This document shows, in pieces, positions 25,805-34,811 of a DNA stretch of 35,072 bases. Positions within the stretch are counted from its first letter, which is position 1. Every line of letters begins with the position of its first letter. The stretch comes from an uncultured Ruminococcus sp. GTDB lineage: Bacteria > Bacillota > Clostridia > Oscillospirales > Ruminococcaceae. Location of the stretch: assembly GCA_947178195.1 (NCBI GenBank), contig CAMWXM010000002.1, positions 1 through 35,072 of the forward strand, in the 5' to 3' direction. A model generated the notes under the pieces. The model was not told the DNA's origin, did no database searches, and saw only the letters and a list, made by a program, of their open reading frames with translations. Both the position numbers and the translations under genes were made by a program.

Positions 25805-28717
25805 TTAACCAATTATCACCGCTCTCCATTTCGCAACTATCTCACAGCAACGATCTATATCGCTCTGCTCAGCATACTCCTTCAATTGTTCATAATATTC
25901 CTGATAAGCGTTGGCATATTTGTATTTTCCAAGTGATTCGACCTCTTCATCAATTTTAAGAATATCAAAATTATTCAAAGCGTCCTGCAGATTTTCAAGC
26001 ATATTCAGAACGGTCTTATCAGATATATCATTGCTTCCCGAAGAAGGCACCGAATTAATTTCTTCACGCCATTGAGCGGCTATTTCAAGGCATTTATCTA
26101 TATCGCTGTTTTCAGCAGCCTTTTTCAGATTGTTAAAAATCGGCTGATACCGTTCATCATATTCATATCCGTCCATCTCGGCTATGACATCATCTATCTG
26201 GAGAATATCATAATTTTCCAGAGCTTCATCAATCTTACTGATAAGCGACAGCATAATATTGTTATCAGCATGCTCTGTATTGGCTTCTGTTTCTTCCTCA
26301 GCAAAAATCGGAGCAAGTATTTTCTTGAATCTCATATATTCATCAAGCAAATGCTGTGTTTTCTCCCTGATAAGCTCAATGTTATTATCCTTGCCTGCCT
26401 GTTCAAGCTCTGCGGCAAGCTCGCCTACATCGTCTGCACCTATCTGCCGTGAGGTACTCTTTAAAGCGTGTACCTCAATAGTATATTCCTTCCATTCTTC
26501 CCGGCAGTAATGGGACTGAATAGAACCTGCTTTTTTATCTATAGAGCTGTAATACTCCTTCAGAACCGAAAGATATAATTTTTCACTTCCAAGCATTGAA
26601 ATTGCATTTTCAACATTAAGCTCGGGAATATCAACAAGCTTTCTTTCGCTGCTTTCTTCATTCCCTTCCACTTTATTTGCAGGAAGTATCTTATCCTGTG
26701 GCAGCCATTTTCTTAGCTTTGATATAATATCCTTTACTTCGATAGGCTTTGCTACAAAATCGTTCATGCCTTCCTTGATAAACATTTCCCTTGCACCGCC
26801 TACTGCATTGGCCGTAAGTGCGATTATCGGAGTATCGCTGTAGCTTGGAAGCATACGGCGGATAATATGAGTTGCCTCAATACCGTCCACCTCAGGCATC
26901 ATATGATCCATAAAGATAAGGTCATATTTTGTTCTGCTTGCAAGCTCAATTGCAACCGACGCACTTTCAGCAGTATCTACTATCATATTAATAGGCTCAA
27001 TAAGACCCTTTGCTACAGTAAGATTGGTTGAATTATCGTCAACAATAAGTATACGGGCGTCAGGAGCAACAAATGTAAAGCTGTCAATTTCCTTATTCTC
27101 AGCTATAACATAATTGCTTATACCCATTGCGTTATAGAGCGTAAGTGAATAAACGGGCTTATGTATGATCTTTACGTTGGGACTTTCAATATCGTTGGGA
27201 GCGTCATAATTGGCTATAACGATAATGCACTGGGTATTTGGAGCTTTCTTCAGACGCTCTTCCATTTCATGGGAGTAGAAATCCCTTTCCATAATAATAT
27301 ATTCAAAGTCATCAATTTCCGAAAGAGCAACATCGTCCAGCATAACAGGCTCTGCGCCGATACGGTTAAGGTCTCTTATAAGCTGTTTTCTTACATATTC
27401 GTTGCTAATGATTATACCAGTTTTAGAATTTTTATTCAGCATAGGGATAGCAGGAGTATCGTCAATAATTCTCTGCGGAAGTTCAAAGAAGAAATTACTA
27501 CCCTTGCCGTATTCACTTTCCACGGAAATTTTTCCGTCCATAAGCGACAGAAGCTGCTTGCTTATGGCAAGACCTAATCCTGTCCCCTCAATATTTCTGT
27601 TTCGCTTGCTGTCCACCTGCTGGAAGGAATTAAACAGCTTCTGGAAATTTTCCTCTTTAATACCCATGCCGGTATCAGACACCGATACTTTAAGATTGAC
27701 CATGCCTTCTTCAGCTTGAACGCATTCAAATTTCAGATGCACTTCGCCCTGCTTTGTAAATTTAATAGCGTTTGTAACAAGATTTAAAAGTATCTGATGT
27801 ATTCTTACGTTATCGCCGAAAATCAATTGCGGCATATCGGGAGAAACATCAATAGTAAATTCAATATTCTTATTTCCTATTCGGCTGTTTGCTATGCTTG
27901 CAAGGTCGTTTATAAGCGAAAGAGGTTCATAAGCTACGTTAATAATATCCATTTTACCGGATTCGATTTTTGAAAAGTCAAGGATATCGTTAATAATTAC
28001 AAGCAGATTTTTAGCCGATGACTTAATCTGATGAACATAATTTTTTGCGTTAGGCGGCATCTCTTCTCTGAGTGCCAAATCGACCATACCTATAACGGCG
28101 TTCATAGGAGTACGAATCTCATGACTCATATTGGCAAGAAAATCGCTTTTCATATGAGAAGCTTTTTCAATTTCAAGATTACTTCTATAAAGCTCCAGGC
28201 TCTGATATGCCATATAAGAAAAGGCATTTGCGATAGCGGCAAGAGATTCTGCTGATTTTCTTATCTGCTCACTGTCGAGTATTTTAACCTTTGATGCAGC
28301 TATTTTATATTCTACAGGATTGATACCCAGTTCAATAGCCGTTTTTTCTATCTGATTCATATTGGGCGGAGTAGGAAGAACCTGACCGCCTATAAAGCTG
28401 CCTATCATTTTATCCTTGAAAAGAATAGGGGCGGCAAAGTCAACAAGTCCTGCATGGCAATAATATGTACATGCCCTTCCTGAGTTCATCGTAAGCTCAG
28501 CGCCCATTTTATCGCATCTCATACAACGGCTGTTTCCAAGAGGGGTCTGTCTGGTATATTTCATGCAGAATTCGCTGAAATTTGAAGGCTCTGTTATTGG
28601 TACTCCGTATGCATCGGTGGTAACAGCTGCCATTCCTGTCATTTCAGAAAATGCATTTTGCAGCTGCTGTAGTATATCGACGCTTATGACATCAGTAAGA
28701 TAGAGTTCTTCGTCCAT
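25805..28717 (-). CDS. Hybrid sensor histidine kinase/response regulator: PocR - HisKA - HATPase - degenerate REC - REC - HPt - two C-terminal repeats
   Basis: PocR-like Cys-rich 'NSRCMRCDKMGAELTMNSGRACTYYCHAGLVDFAAPI'; H-box 'SHEIRTPMNAVIGM'; N/G boxes; REC 'ARILIVDDNSTNLTVAKGL...DLIFMDHMMPEVDG'; HPt 'EVHALKSTSRQIGA'. Confidence 0.93.
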   Translation of the reverse strand: MDEELYLTDVISVDILQQLQNAFSEMTGMAAVTTDAYGVPITEPSNFSEFCMKYTRQTPLGNSRCMRCDKMGAELTMNSGRACTYYCHAGLVDFAAPILFKDKMIGSFIGGQVLPTPPNMNQIEKTAIELGINPVEYKIAASKVKILDSEQIRKSAESLAAIANAFSYMAYQSLELYRSNLEIEKASHMKSDFLANMSHEIRTPMNAVIGMVDLALREEMPPNAKNYVHQIKSSAKNLLVIINDILDFSKIESGKMDIINVAYEPLSLINDLASIANSRIGNKNIEFTIDVSPDMPQLIFGDNVRIHQILLNLVTNAIKFTKQGEVHLKFECVQAEEGMVNLKVSVSDTGMGIKEENFQKLFNSFQQVDSKRNRNIEGTGLGLAISKQLLSLMDGKISVESEYGKGSNFFFELPQRIIDDTPAIPMLNKNSKTGIIISNEYVRKQLIRDLNRIGAEPVMLDDVALSEIDDFEYIIMERDFYSHEMEERLKKAPNTQCIIVIANYDAPNDIESPNVKIIHKPVYSLTLYNAMGISNYVIAENKEIDSFTFVAPDARILIVDDNSTNLTVAKGLIEPINMIVDTAESASVAIELASRTKYDLIFMDHMMPEVDGIEATHIIRRMLPSYSDTPIIALTANAVGGAREMFIKEGMNDFVAKPIEVKDIISKLRKWLPQDKILPANKVEGNEESSERKLVDIPELNVENAISMLGSEKLYLSVLKEYYSSIDKKAGSIQSHYCREEWKEYTIEVHALKSTSRQIGADDVGELAAELEQAGKDNNIELIREKTQHLLDEYMRFKKILAPIFAEEETEANTEHADNNIMLSLISKIDEALENYDILQIDDVIAEMDGYEYDERYQPIFNNLKKAAENSDIDKCLEIAAQWREEINSVPSSGSNDISDKTVLNMLENLQDALNNFDILKIDEEVESLGKYKYANAYQEYYEQLKEYAEQSDIDRCCEIVAKWRAVIIG

Positions 28718-28761
28718 AATGATTATGCTTCCTTTTTATAATTTTTTTGATTATTATAATT

Positions 28762-29595
28762 TTAGTCAATAAGGTTGCTTATAGTGGCAAGAAACGCTTC
28801 CATATTAACCGGTTTAAGTAAGTATGCGTCAGGTTTAAGGGAAAGTATTTCCATAATTTTTTCTCTGTCTGCGATACCAGTCAGGAAACAGATCGGAATT
28901 TTATTTGCGCTGTCTATAGTTCTGATATTTCTCAGAACATCAGCTCCTGTTTTGACAGGCATTTCATAGTCAAGTACGATAAGATCGACCTTACGGCTCT
29001 GCAAGAACTTTTCAACTAAAACACCGTTGACCATAGTCGTAACCTCATAGTTTTCCTCCAGAGCGGCTTTGAGCATTTTAAGTATAGACCTGTCATCGTC
29101 CACAACAAGAATATGCTTTTTGGCATTTGAACTCTCAGAGGCAGCAATAGCATTTTTTTCACTTGAACCATCTTCGGGAATAAAGTCAATAGTTTTTGCT
29201 TTTTCTTCAGCGGCACGCTTCTTTTCCTCATCGCTGAAATATTTAACTATTCTCAATGAAAGGTTATCGGCTGAAACAGGACGTTTAAGCATAAGATTTA
29301 CAAGTTTCGGATTATTTCTCTGTATTTCAGCACACACGTCCACCGGTGCGCACATAAAAAGCGGACAGCCATTATAATTAACATAATTTTTAAGCTTGTT
29401 AATCATAGAAATTATGTCGTCATTTGCCGTTTCAGGAAAAATCAGGTATGCTTCCGGTTCAAATAAATCAAAATGCTTTTCCACGTCGTGCCAGCAGTCG
29501 GTACAGCCAAGAGTTTTGAAATATCTGTCTGAATGCTGAATAAAATCCTTTACAATAGCCATATTTGTACCTGTTACCAGTATTTTTTTCTTCAT
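28762..29595 (-). CDS. Response regulator with N-terminal receiver-like (degenerate) region and C-terminal REC
   Basis: C-term 'KHILVVDDDRSILKMLKAALEENYEVTTMVNG...DLIVLDYEMPVKTGADVLRNIR...CFLTG...YLLKPVN'; no DNA-binding output domain evident. Confidence 0.9.
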   Translation of the reverse strand: MKKKILVTGTNMAIVKDFIQHSDRYFKTLGCTDCWHDVEKHFDLFEPEAYLIFPETANDDIISMINKLKNYVNYNGCPLFMCAPVDVCAEIQRNNPKLVNLMLKRPVSADNLSLRIVKYFSDEEKKRAAEEKAKTIDFIPEDGSSEKNAIAASESSNAKKHILVVDDDRSILKMLKAALEENYEVTTMVNGVLVEKFLQSRKVDLIVLDYEMPVKTGADVLRNIRTIDSANKIPICFLTGIADREKIMEILSLKPDAYLLKPVNMEAFLATISNLID

Positions 29596-29679
29596 AAGTA
29601 TTATCCTTTCAAAAAATAAAATTTCTGAGTTAGTAACATTTTAACATATTTTTATTGTTTTGTCAATACGATTTTGTTT

Positions 29680-29723
29680 TATTTTAAAAATGCCGCATAA
29701 GGATTTACGAATCCTTATGCGGC
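29680..29723 (-). terminator. Rho-independent terminator of ABC exporter operon
   Basis: 14-bp perfect stem GCCGCATAAGGATT/AATCCTTATGCGGC (29692-29723), minus-strand tail ATTTTTAAAAT. Confidence 0.8.
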
Positions 29724-29731
29724 GTCATATC

Positions 29732-31339
29732 TTAAAGAAAACTAAATATCTGAGTACCTTTTTTTCTTATCCATATATACATAACAACGGATATTGCTGC
29801 AATAAGTGCAACGCTTAACATCAGATATATTTCAGCAGAAATTATCTTATTGACCAAAAAATACAAACCGGAAAGAAGAATAACAGTCACCCAGCTTGCG
29901 AATAAAGCTATAAGAACGCTTACCCCTTGTTTAACGGCAACCGCTTCGTTTGTCCATTTCAAATCAGGCATTTTCAGATTTAATATCATTCCGAAAACGG
30001 CCTCAAAAAATGAAAATACTACACCGACAACCAAAAGCATTATTTTTGAAACAAGAGCTATATCCACAAGGCAATCTGCTACAACCGATATTATAAGCGC
30101 AGGTACTGCCGTCATTATCATATGCAGCAAAATTTTAGATTTAAGTACCTTCCATGCCGGAACAGGACAGGACTGAACTATCCATATATTTTTTCCTTCA
30201 AGAGAAATTGAAGGAGCCGTAAGGTAATTTGAGCTTACTATAAATGCAAGAGCTGCGCATAATATAAGTCCCATATATTCTTTTCCGATAACGTCGGTCA
30301 TTTGTGCGATAACATCACGCTTTATAATTAGAAAAACAGTCGCTATTATCATGAGCATTGTTCCCATACTGCAATTTAAAATATATACGGGACTGCTTTT
30401 AAATCTTAAAAGCTCACGTTTTAACAACGTGCCGTCAACTGAAGATGAATTAAGCTCTTTTTTGGTGAATTTTTTTAGTGTCGAGCCTTTGTTTGCCGTT
30501 GTAAGCGATAAGAATGTTTTTGAAAGTATAGCATGGATTATTGAAAATACCAAAATTGTAATTCCTATGCTTATAAGGAATGAACTGATTTTACCTACGC
30601 TGCCCCAGCCATATTCAAAAATCGGATAAAAAGCATATTTTGCGATTTTAGTAATACCTTCCTGATTTTCAGCAATACTGCTTATCATACCCGGAATCAC
30701 TTCATTTGCCGCAGAAATCATATAAAAGTATAAGCTGATAAATGCAACAGATACCAAAATTATAACAACTGTTTTAGCGTTTTTAGGCAGCTTTGACGCA
30801 ACAAGAGCAATGATCCAGCCAAGAATACATGAAATCGACAGCGACATTAGCGGCATGATAAATAAATTAATTACTGCAAAAATTATATTTAAAGCACTGA
30901 AATCACGGTTTACAATATATACCGCATAACAGGGAATAAAAACAAGGCTTTCAAAAAACAATGTCATTATATAACAGCCTGATATTCTTGCAGTTAAAAT
31001 TTTTGACGGAGGTATCGGCAATGATATTAACTGTTCATTATCCTTTGCCACATATATGGAGGCATATGTAGTAAATATACTGCCGATCACGCCAAATCCT
31101 GTAGCAGTAAGCCCTGCAAATATAAAGTAAATCTCGCCAATACCGGTGTCAAAATACAAATTGCACATATGGTCAAACAGCATATAAAACATTCCGCCGA
31201 ACACGCCCACAGCATAGATAAGCAAAAATATGTAAATCAATATTGAAGCTTTGCTTCGTGTTTTTCCACTTTTTTTACTTCGAAAAATAAATGACGTCAT
31301 TTCCCGCAATTGCTTTATTATTAAAGTTTTAAGCATCAT
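29732..31339 (-). CDS. ABC transporter permease (ABC-2-like exporter, multi-TM)
   Basis: Many TM segments, overlaps the upstream ATPase gene by 4 nt. Confidence 0.8.
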   Translation of the reverse strand: MMLKTLIIKQLREMTSFIFRSKKSGKTRSKASILIYIFLLIYAVGVFGGMFYMLFDHMCNLYFDTGIGEIYFIFAGLTATGFGVIGSIFTTYASIYVAKDNEQLISLPIPPSKILTARISGCYIMTLFFESLVFIPCYAVYIVNRDFSALNIIFAVINLFIMPLMSLSISCILGWIIALVASKLPKNAKTVVIILVSVAFISLYFYMISAANEVIPGMISSIAENQEGITKIAKYAFYPIFEYGWGSVGKISSFLISIGITILVFSIIHAILSKTFLSLTTANKGSTLKKFTKKELNSSSVDGTLLKRELLRFKSSPVYILNCSMGTMLMIIATVFLIIKRDVIAQMTDVIGKEYMGLILCAALAFIVSSNYLTAPSISLEGKNIWIVQSCPVPAWKVLKSKILLHMIMTAVPALIISVVADCLVDIALVSKIMLLVVGVVFSFFEAVFGMILNLKMPDLKWTNEAVAVKQGVSVLIALFASWVTVILLSGLYFLVNKIISAEIYLMLSVALIAAISVVMYIWIRKKGTQIFSFL

Positions 31340-32043
31340 TCTTCCTCCAATTCAAGAAATACAGCTTCAAGAGAAGTATCGCCCTTGACCTCTTCCATTT
31401 TTCCGGCTTTGACAAGCTTACCATCCTTAATAATTGCAATTTTATCGCAAAGCTTTTCCGCAACCTCAAGCACATGAGTTGAAAAGAAAATCGCTCCGCC
31501 ATCGTCACAAATTTTTCTCATTATTTCTTTTACAATATGAGCGGCTTTCGGGTCAAGTCCAACAAAAGGCTCATCCATAATAATAAGTTTAGGTTCATGG
31601 ATAAGAGCGGAAATAATTGCCAGCTTCTGCTTCATTCCGTGGGAATATTCGCTGATATACTGGGAAAGGTTTGCCGTAAGCTCAAATGTATCCGAATATT
31701 TATAAATACTTTCTTCACGCTTTTGTTTATCTATGCCAAAAATATCCGCAATAAAATTCAGATATTGTATACCTGTCATATATTCGTATAAATCAGGATT
31801 ATCAGGTATATATGCAATTACTTTTTTGCATTCAAGTGGCTTTTCCTTAAGCGACATACCGTCAACATAAATTTCACCATCATCAAATTTTAATATACCG
31901 CAGCAGGATTTTATGGTAGTAGTTTTGCCTGCCCCATTATGACCGATAAATCCGTAAATTTCTCCTGGACAAATATGTAGCGACAAATCGTCAACTGCTT
32001 TTTTCTCCCCGTATTGTTTTGTCAAATGTTGTACTTTTAGCAT
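31336..32043 (-). CDS. ABC transporter ATP-binding protein
   Basis: 'GFIGHNGAGKTTTIKSCCGIL', 'YSHGMKQKLAIISALIHEPKLIIMDEPFVGLDP', 'FFSTHVLEVAEKLCDKIAII'. Confidence 0.96.
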   Translation of the reverse strand: MLKVQHLTKQYGEKKAVDDLSLHICPGEIYGFIGHNGAGKTTTIKSCCGILKFDDGEIYVDGMSLKEKPLECKKVIAYIPDNPDLYEYMTGIQYLNFIADIFGIDKQKREESIYKYSDTFELTANLSQYISEYSHGMKQKLAIISALIHEPKLIIMDEPFVGLDPKAAHIVKEIMRKICDDGGAIFFSTHVLEVAEKLCDKIAIIKDGKLVKAGKMEEVKGDTSLEAVFLELEEE

Positions 32044-32114
32044 TTTAGCCTCCTAAGCGTCACGACAACACAGCATAAGAATATGCACTATTGCCGAATT
32101 TTTCTACAATATCC

Positions 32115-32143
32115 ATTATACAACATTTTCAAAATTTTGTAAA
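32115..32143 (-). promoter_or_regulatory. Promoter of ABC exporter operon
   Basis: Minus strand TTTACA-N17-TATAAT. Confidence 0.65.
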
Positions 32144-32166
32144 GAAAAAACACCTTAAAAGGCGTT
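32140..32166 (-). terminator. Terminator of pilus/sortase operon
   Basis: Minus strand AACGCCTT-TT-AAGGTGTT followed by TTTTCTTT, immediately after the sortase stop. Confidence 0.65.
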
Positions 32167-32169
32167 CTT

Positions 32170-32784
32170 TCATTGAGTATTTTTTTTACAGCGAATAGTA
32201 ACTCTTTCAGTACCATCAAATGTACAGGTAAACATAGACAAATCCCAATCTCCTGCCAGCATTTTATCCGCACTATTTCCATCTATAATTTCAATATAAT
32301 CCACATAGAATTCATAAACTTTTCCGTTCACATCAATAAAATAAACTTCATCGTCCAGTATAAGATTTTTAAGTTTACCAAAGTGTCCCGAATAGTTATG
32401 GGCAGCCAAAATCATGCTACTGTCGATAGTTCCGCTGTATCTGCATGGTGCAATCTTGAGGTTATCATAATTCCACTCGCTTAGCACTGGCAATTTAATA
32501 TTGATAGCCGGAATATCAATAATGCCTATGTAATTTTTATTTTTCACCATAATTGCATCAAGAGTATCCGTTTCATTCAGATTCTCATGGCTTACGTTCA
32601 GTTCAATATTTGTATTGTTTGTTTCAGAACGCTGAGTGATTTCTTCTTCAAGCTTTACAAGTACGCTCATAGATTTTTTTTCAGCTTCCCTATCCGCATG
32701 AATATTAAAAACAGCAAGGGACAATGCTGCGATAACAAGCATTGCCCCTAAAATCATCAATGTAACGCCAAGTTTACTTTTCAT
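32170..32784 (-). CDS. Sortase family protein (class B/D-like; class not resolved)
   Basis: N-term TM; 'IGIIDIPAINIKLPVLSE', catalytic 'ILAAHNYSGHFGKL', 'FTCTFDGTERVTIRC'; start at MKSKLG. Confidence 0.85.
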   Translation of the reverse strand: MKSKLGVTLMILGAMLVIAALSLAVFNIHADREAEKKSMSVLVKLEEEITQRSETNNTNIELNVSHENLNETDTLDAIMVKNKNYIGIIDIPAINIKLPVLSEWNYDNLKIAPCRYSGTIDSSMILAAHNYSGHFGKLKNLILDDEVYFIDVNGKVYEFYVDYIEIIDGNSADKMLAGDWDLSMFTCTFDGTERVTIRCKKNTQ

Positions 32785-33886
32785 ATTTTTTCCTCTTGTG
32801 CGAATTAAATTTCCAGCCCGCCGCAAAAACGATCAAGCCTAATGCTGACATTGCAGGAACCGGCCACCATAATTGTCCAGTCTGAGGAAGCTGCTTTGAG
32901 TGTACAGCAGGTTTAACTTCTACCTGCGGTGTCGGAGCTTTAGGTGCAAGATTTCCTCTGTTCACTATAATATATTCAATATCATGTTCCTTTGGATTTT
33001 CAGGATTAACATTTATATTATTTTCGGAATAGGTAACGCTGTAACCATCCAATTTGCCCTCTTCAATTACAGTCCACTTATATTTTGAAGATAATTTTTC
33101 AAAGGTATAAGTCCAGTTATTTTCTTCGCTGAGAGTGACTGTTTTAAATTTCTCACCATCTTTTGCAAGCGTAACATCTATCGATTTAGGGCGTGTTTTT
33201 TCATCATCGTTTTCCCAGATTTTTTTTACAATACCCGAATAATGAAATACTCTGTTATTTGCGCCTAAAACCGTAAGCTTTGGCATAGCCGTAACATTAT
33301 AACTCCAATTCGGAATACCCGACCCGTCGTTTTGGGTTAATGTCACAAGCGATGGTGCAGGAAGATAATATTTACCGTTAATAGTAACATCTGAACCACT
33401 TAAAAGATACATTCCATACGAAAGACCGCTAAATTTAATTATACCCTCGGCGTCTGTAGTTCCTGAACCCAACGGCTGAATATTGTTTATCTCTGCATAT
33501 GCCTCAAGAGTCTCAGCAGCGACAACAATTTGCGAAGTACTAAGATTATTTAAGCTAATATTACAGTTTTCAAATTCATCAGTATTAATATAAGCATTAT
33601 CAGAATTTCTTTCAGCGACCTTAAAAATTTTCCAATCCATGCCGCTTAATACTGATTTATTATCATGGCAATCTATTGTTAATACATTATTATTAACGTT
33701 TATGGTACTCTCTTCAGGTAAATCATCAACGTTATTTTCAGAGTTTAAATCCTCTTCGTAATTCTCTGAACTGACATCAGTTACAAAATTTTCAGTTATA
33801 TCTTCATCTTCAGCATAAACGCCAAAAGTTCCCGAGATCATAAACATCATAAGAGTAACAAAAACTGCAAATAATTTACTTTTCAC
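32774..33886 (-). CDS. LPXTG-anchored pilin-like protein with Cna_B-type domain
   Basis: Signal peptide 'KSKLFAVFVTLMMFMISGTFGVYAED'; 'VKKIWENDDEKTRPKSIDVTLAKDGEKFKTVTLSEENNWTYTFEKL'; C-term 'LPQTGQLWWPVPAMSALGLIVFAAGWKFNSHKRKKYEK'; GTG start with SD GGTGGTGATC. Confidence 0.9.
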   Translation of the reverse strand: MKSKLFAVFVTLMMFMISGTFGVYAEDEDITENFVTDVSSENYEEDLNSENNVDDLPEESTINVNNNVLTIDCHDNKSVLSGMDWKIFKVAERNSDNAYINTDEFENCNISLNNLSTSQIVVAAETLEAYAEINNIQPLGSGTTDAEGIIKFSGLSYGMYLLSGSDVTINGKYYLPAPSLVTLTQNDGSGIPNWSYNVTAMPKLTVLGANNRVFHYSGIVKKIWENDDEKTRPKSIDVTLAKDGEKFKTVTLSEENNWTYTFEKLSSKYKWTVIEEGKLDGYSVTYSENNINVNPENPKEHDIEYIIVNRGNLAPKAPTPQVEVKPAVHSKQLPQTGQLWWPVPAMSALGLIVFAAGWKFNSHKRKKYEK

Positions 33887-33891
33887 TATGA

Positions 33892-34734
33892 TCACCACCC
33901 TTTTTTCTTAGAACGTTTTTTTCTACGGTTGCCTATAATGGTAACAACAATAATAGCTATTAAAAACGGCATTGCTATAAATATTGCAACTATCATAGGT
34001 TCTACCTGAACTGCGTCCGCACCAATTCTTATAGAATGAGTATTTCCGGCTTCCAATCTTGTGCCTCTGACAAGAAGTCTATGGGTATTAATACCATAAG
34101 GAGTACAAGTAATAAGCGTTACCAGATCCCGACCTTCCACAATTTGAATTTTGCTTAAATCTTCGGGAGTCACCACATTAATTTCGTCAATAGAATATTT
34201 TAGAACCTCATTCAAAACGGTTATTTCAAAGGTATCGCCAATATCCAGCCTGTCAAGATCGCTGAAAAGCTTGGCTGACGGAAGTCCCCTATGAGCAGAA
34301 ATAACTGCATGAGTACTAACGCCGCCTATTGGCAAAGTCGAACCCTGAAGATGACCCACGGCAACATTTAAAACCTCTGCGCTTGTTCCGTGATAAATCG
34401 GGAGTTGAACGTCAATTTTAGGAATAGTTATATATCCCATAATTCCCGTACCTGTTACGTCAAGCGTTTGTTCATAGCCATAAACCGCACTATAATTTTC
34501 AAGAGGAGCATATACTTCGCTAAGCTTTTTATTATAATTCTCAGCAGCTTCTCTCATTTTGACATGTTCGGTATCGTCCATTTGGTTTAAAACGCTGTCA
34601 TAATGTGTAATTGCTCTTCGCTGTTCTCTGGTATTCAGATAGTCGCTTATTGTTGGATAGAGCATTAAGGAGAGTCCCGATAGAAAAACAATTATTAATA
34701 ACCCCGTTGAAAAATATTTTTTCTTCTTCCTCAT
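33892..34734 (-). CDS. srtC: Class C sortase (pilus assembly)
   Basis: 'TGIMGYITIPKIDVQLPIYHGTS...GVSTHAVISAHRGLPSAKLFSDLDRLDIGD', 'LVTLITCTPYGINTHRLLVRGTR'; start at MRKKKK with SD AAGGAG. Confidence 0.95.
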   Translation of the reverse strand: MRKKKKYFSTGLLIIVFLSGLSLMLYPTISDYLNTREQRRAITHYDSVLNQMDDTEHVKMREAAENYNKKLSEVYAPLENYSAVYGYEQTLDVTGTGIMGYITIPKIDVQLPIYHGTSAEVLNVAVGHLQGSTLPIGGVSTHAVISAHRGLPSAKLFSDLDRLDIGDTFEITVLNEVLKYSIDEINVVTPEDLSKIQIVEGRDLVTLITCTPYGINTHRLLVRGTRLEAGNTHSIRIGADAVQVEPMIVAIFIAMPFLIAIIVVTIIGNRRKKRSKKKGW

Positions 34735-34754
34735 GAAACGCTCCTTAACGCTGC

Positions 34755-34772
34755 CCCCGGAAAGCTCCGGGG
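34755..34772 (-). promoter_or_regulatory. GC-rich intergenic hairpin between pilin and srtC (attenuator or mRNA stability element)
   Basis: CCCCGGA-AAGC-TCCGGGG; no T-run after it on the minus strand. Confidence 0.5.
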
Positions 34773-34811
34773 ACATTGTTATGATTTAGAAAAATTCTTT
34801 AATATTTATGT

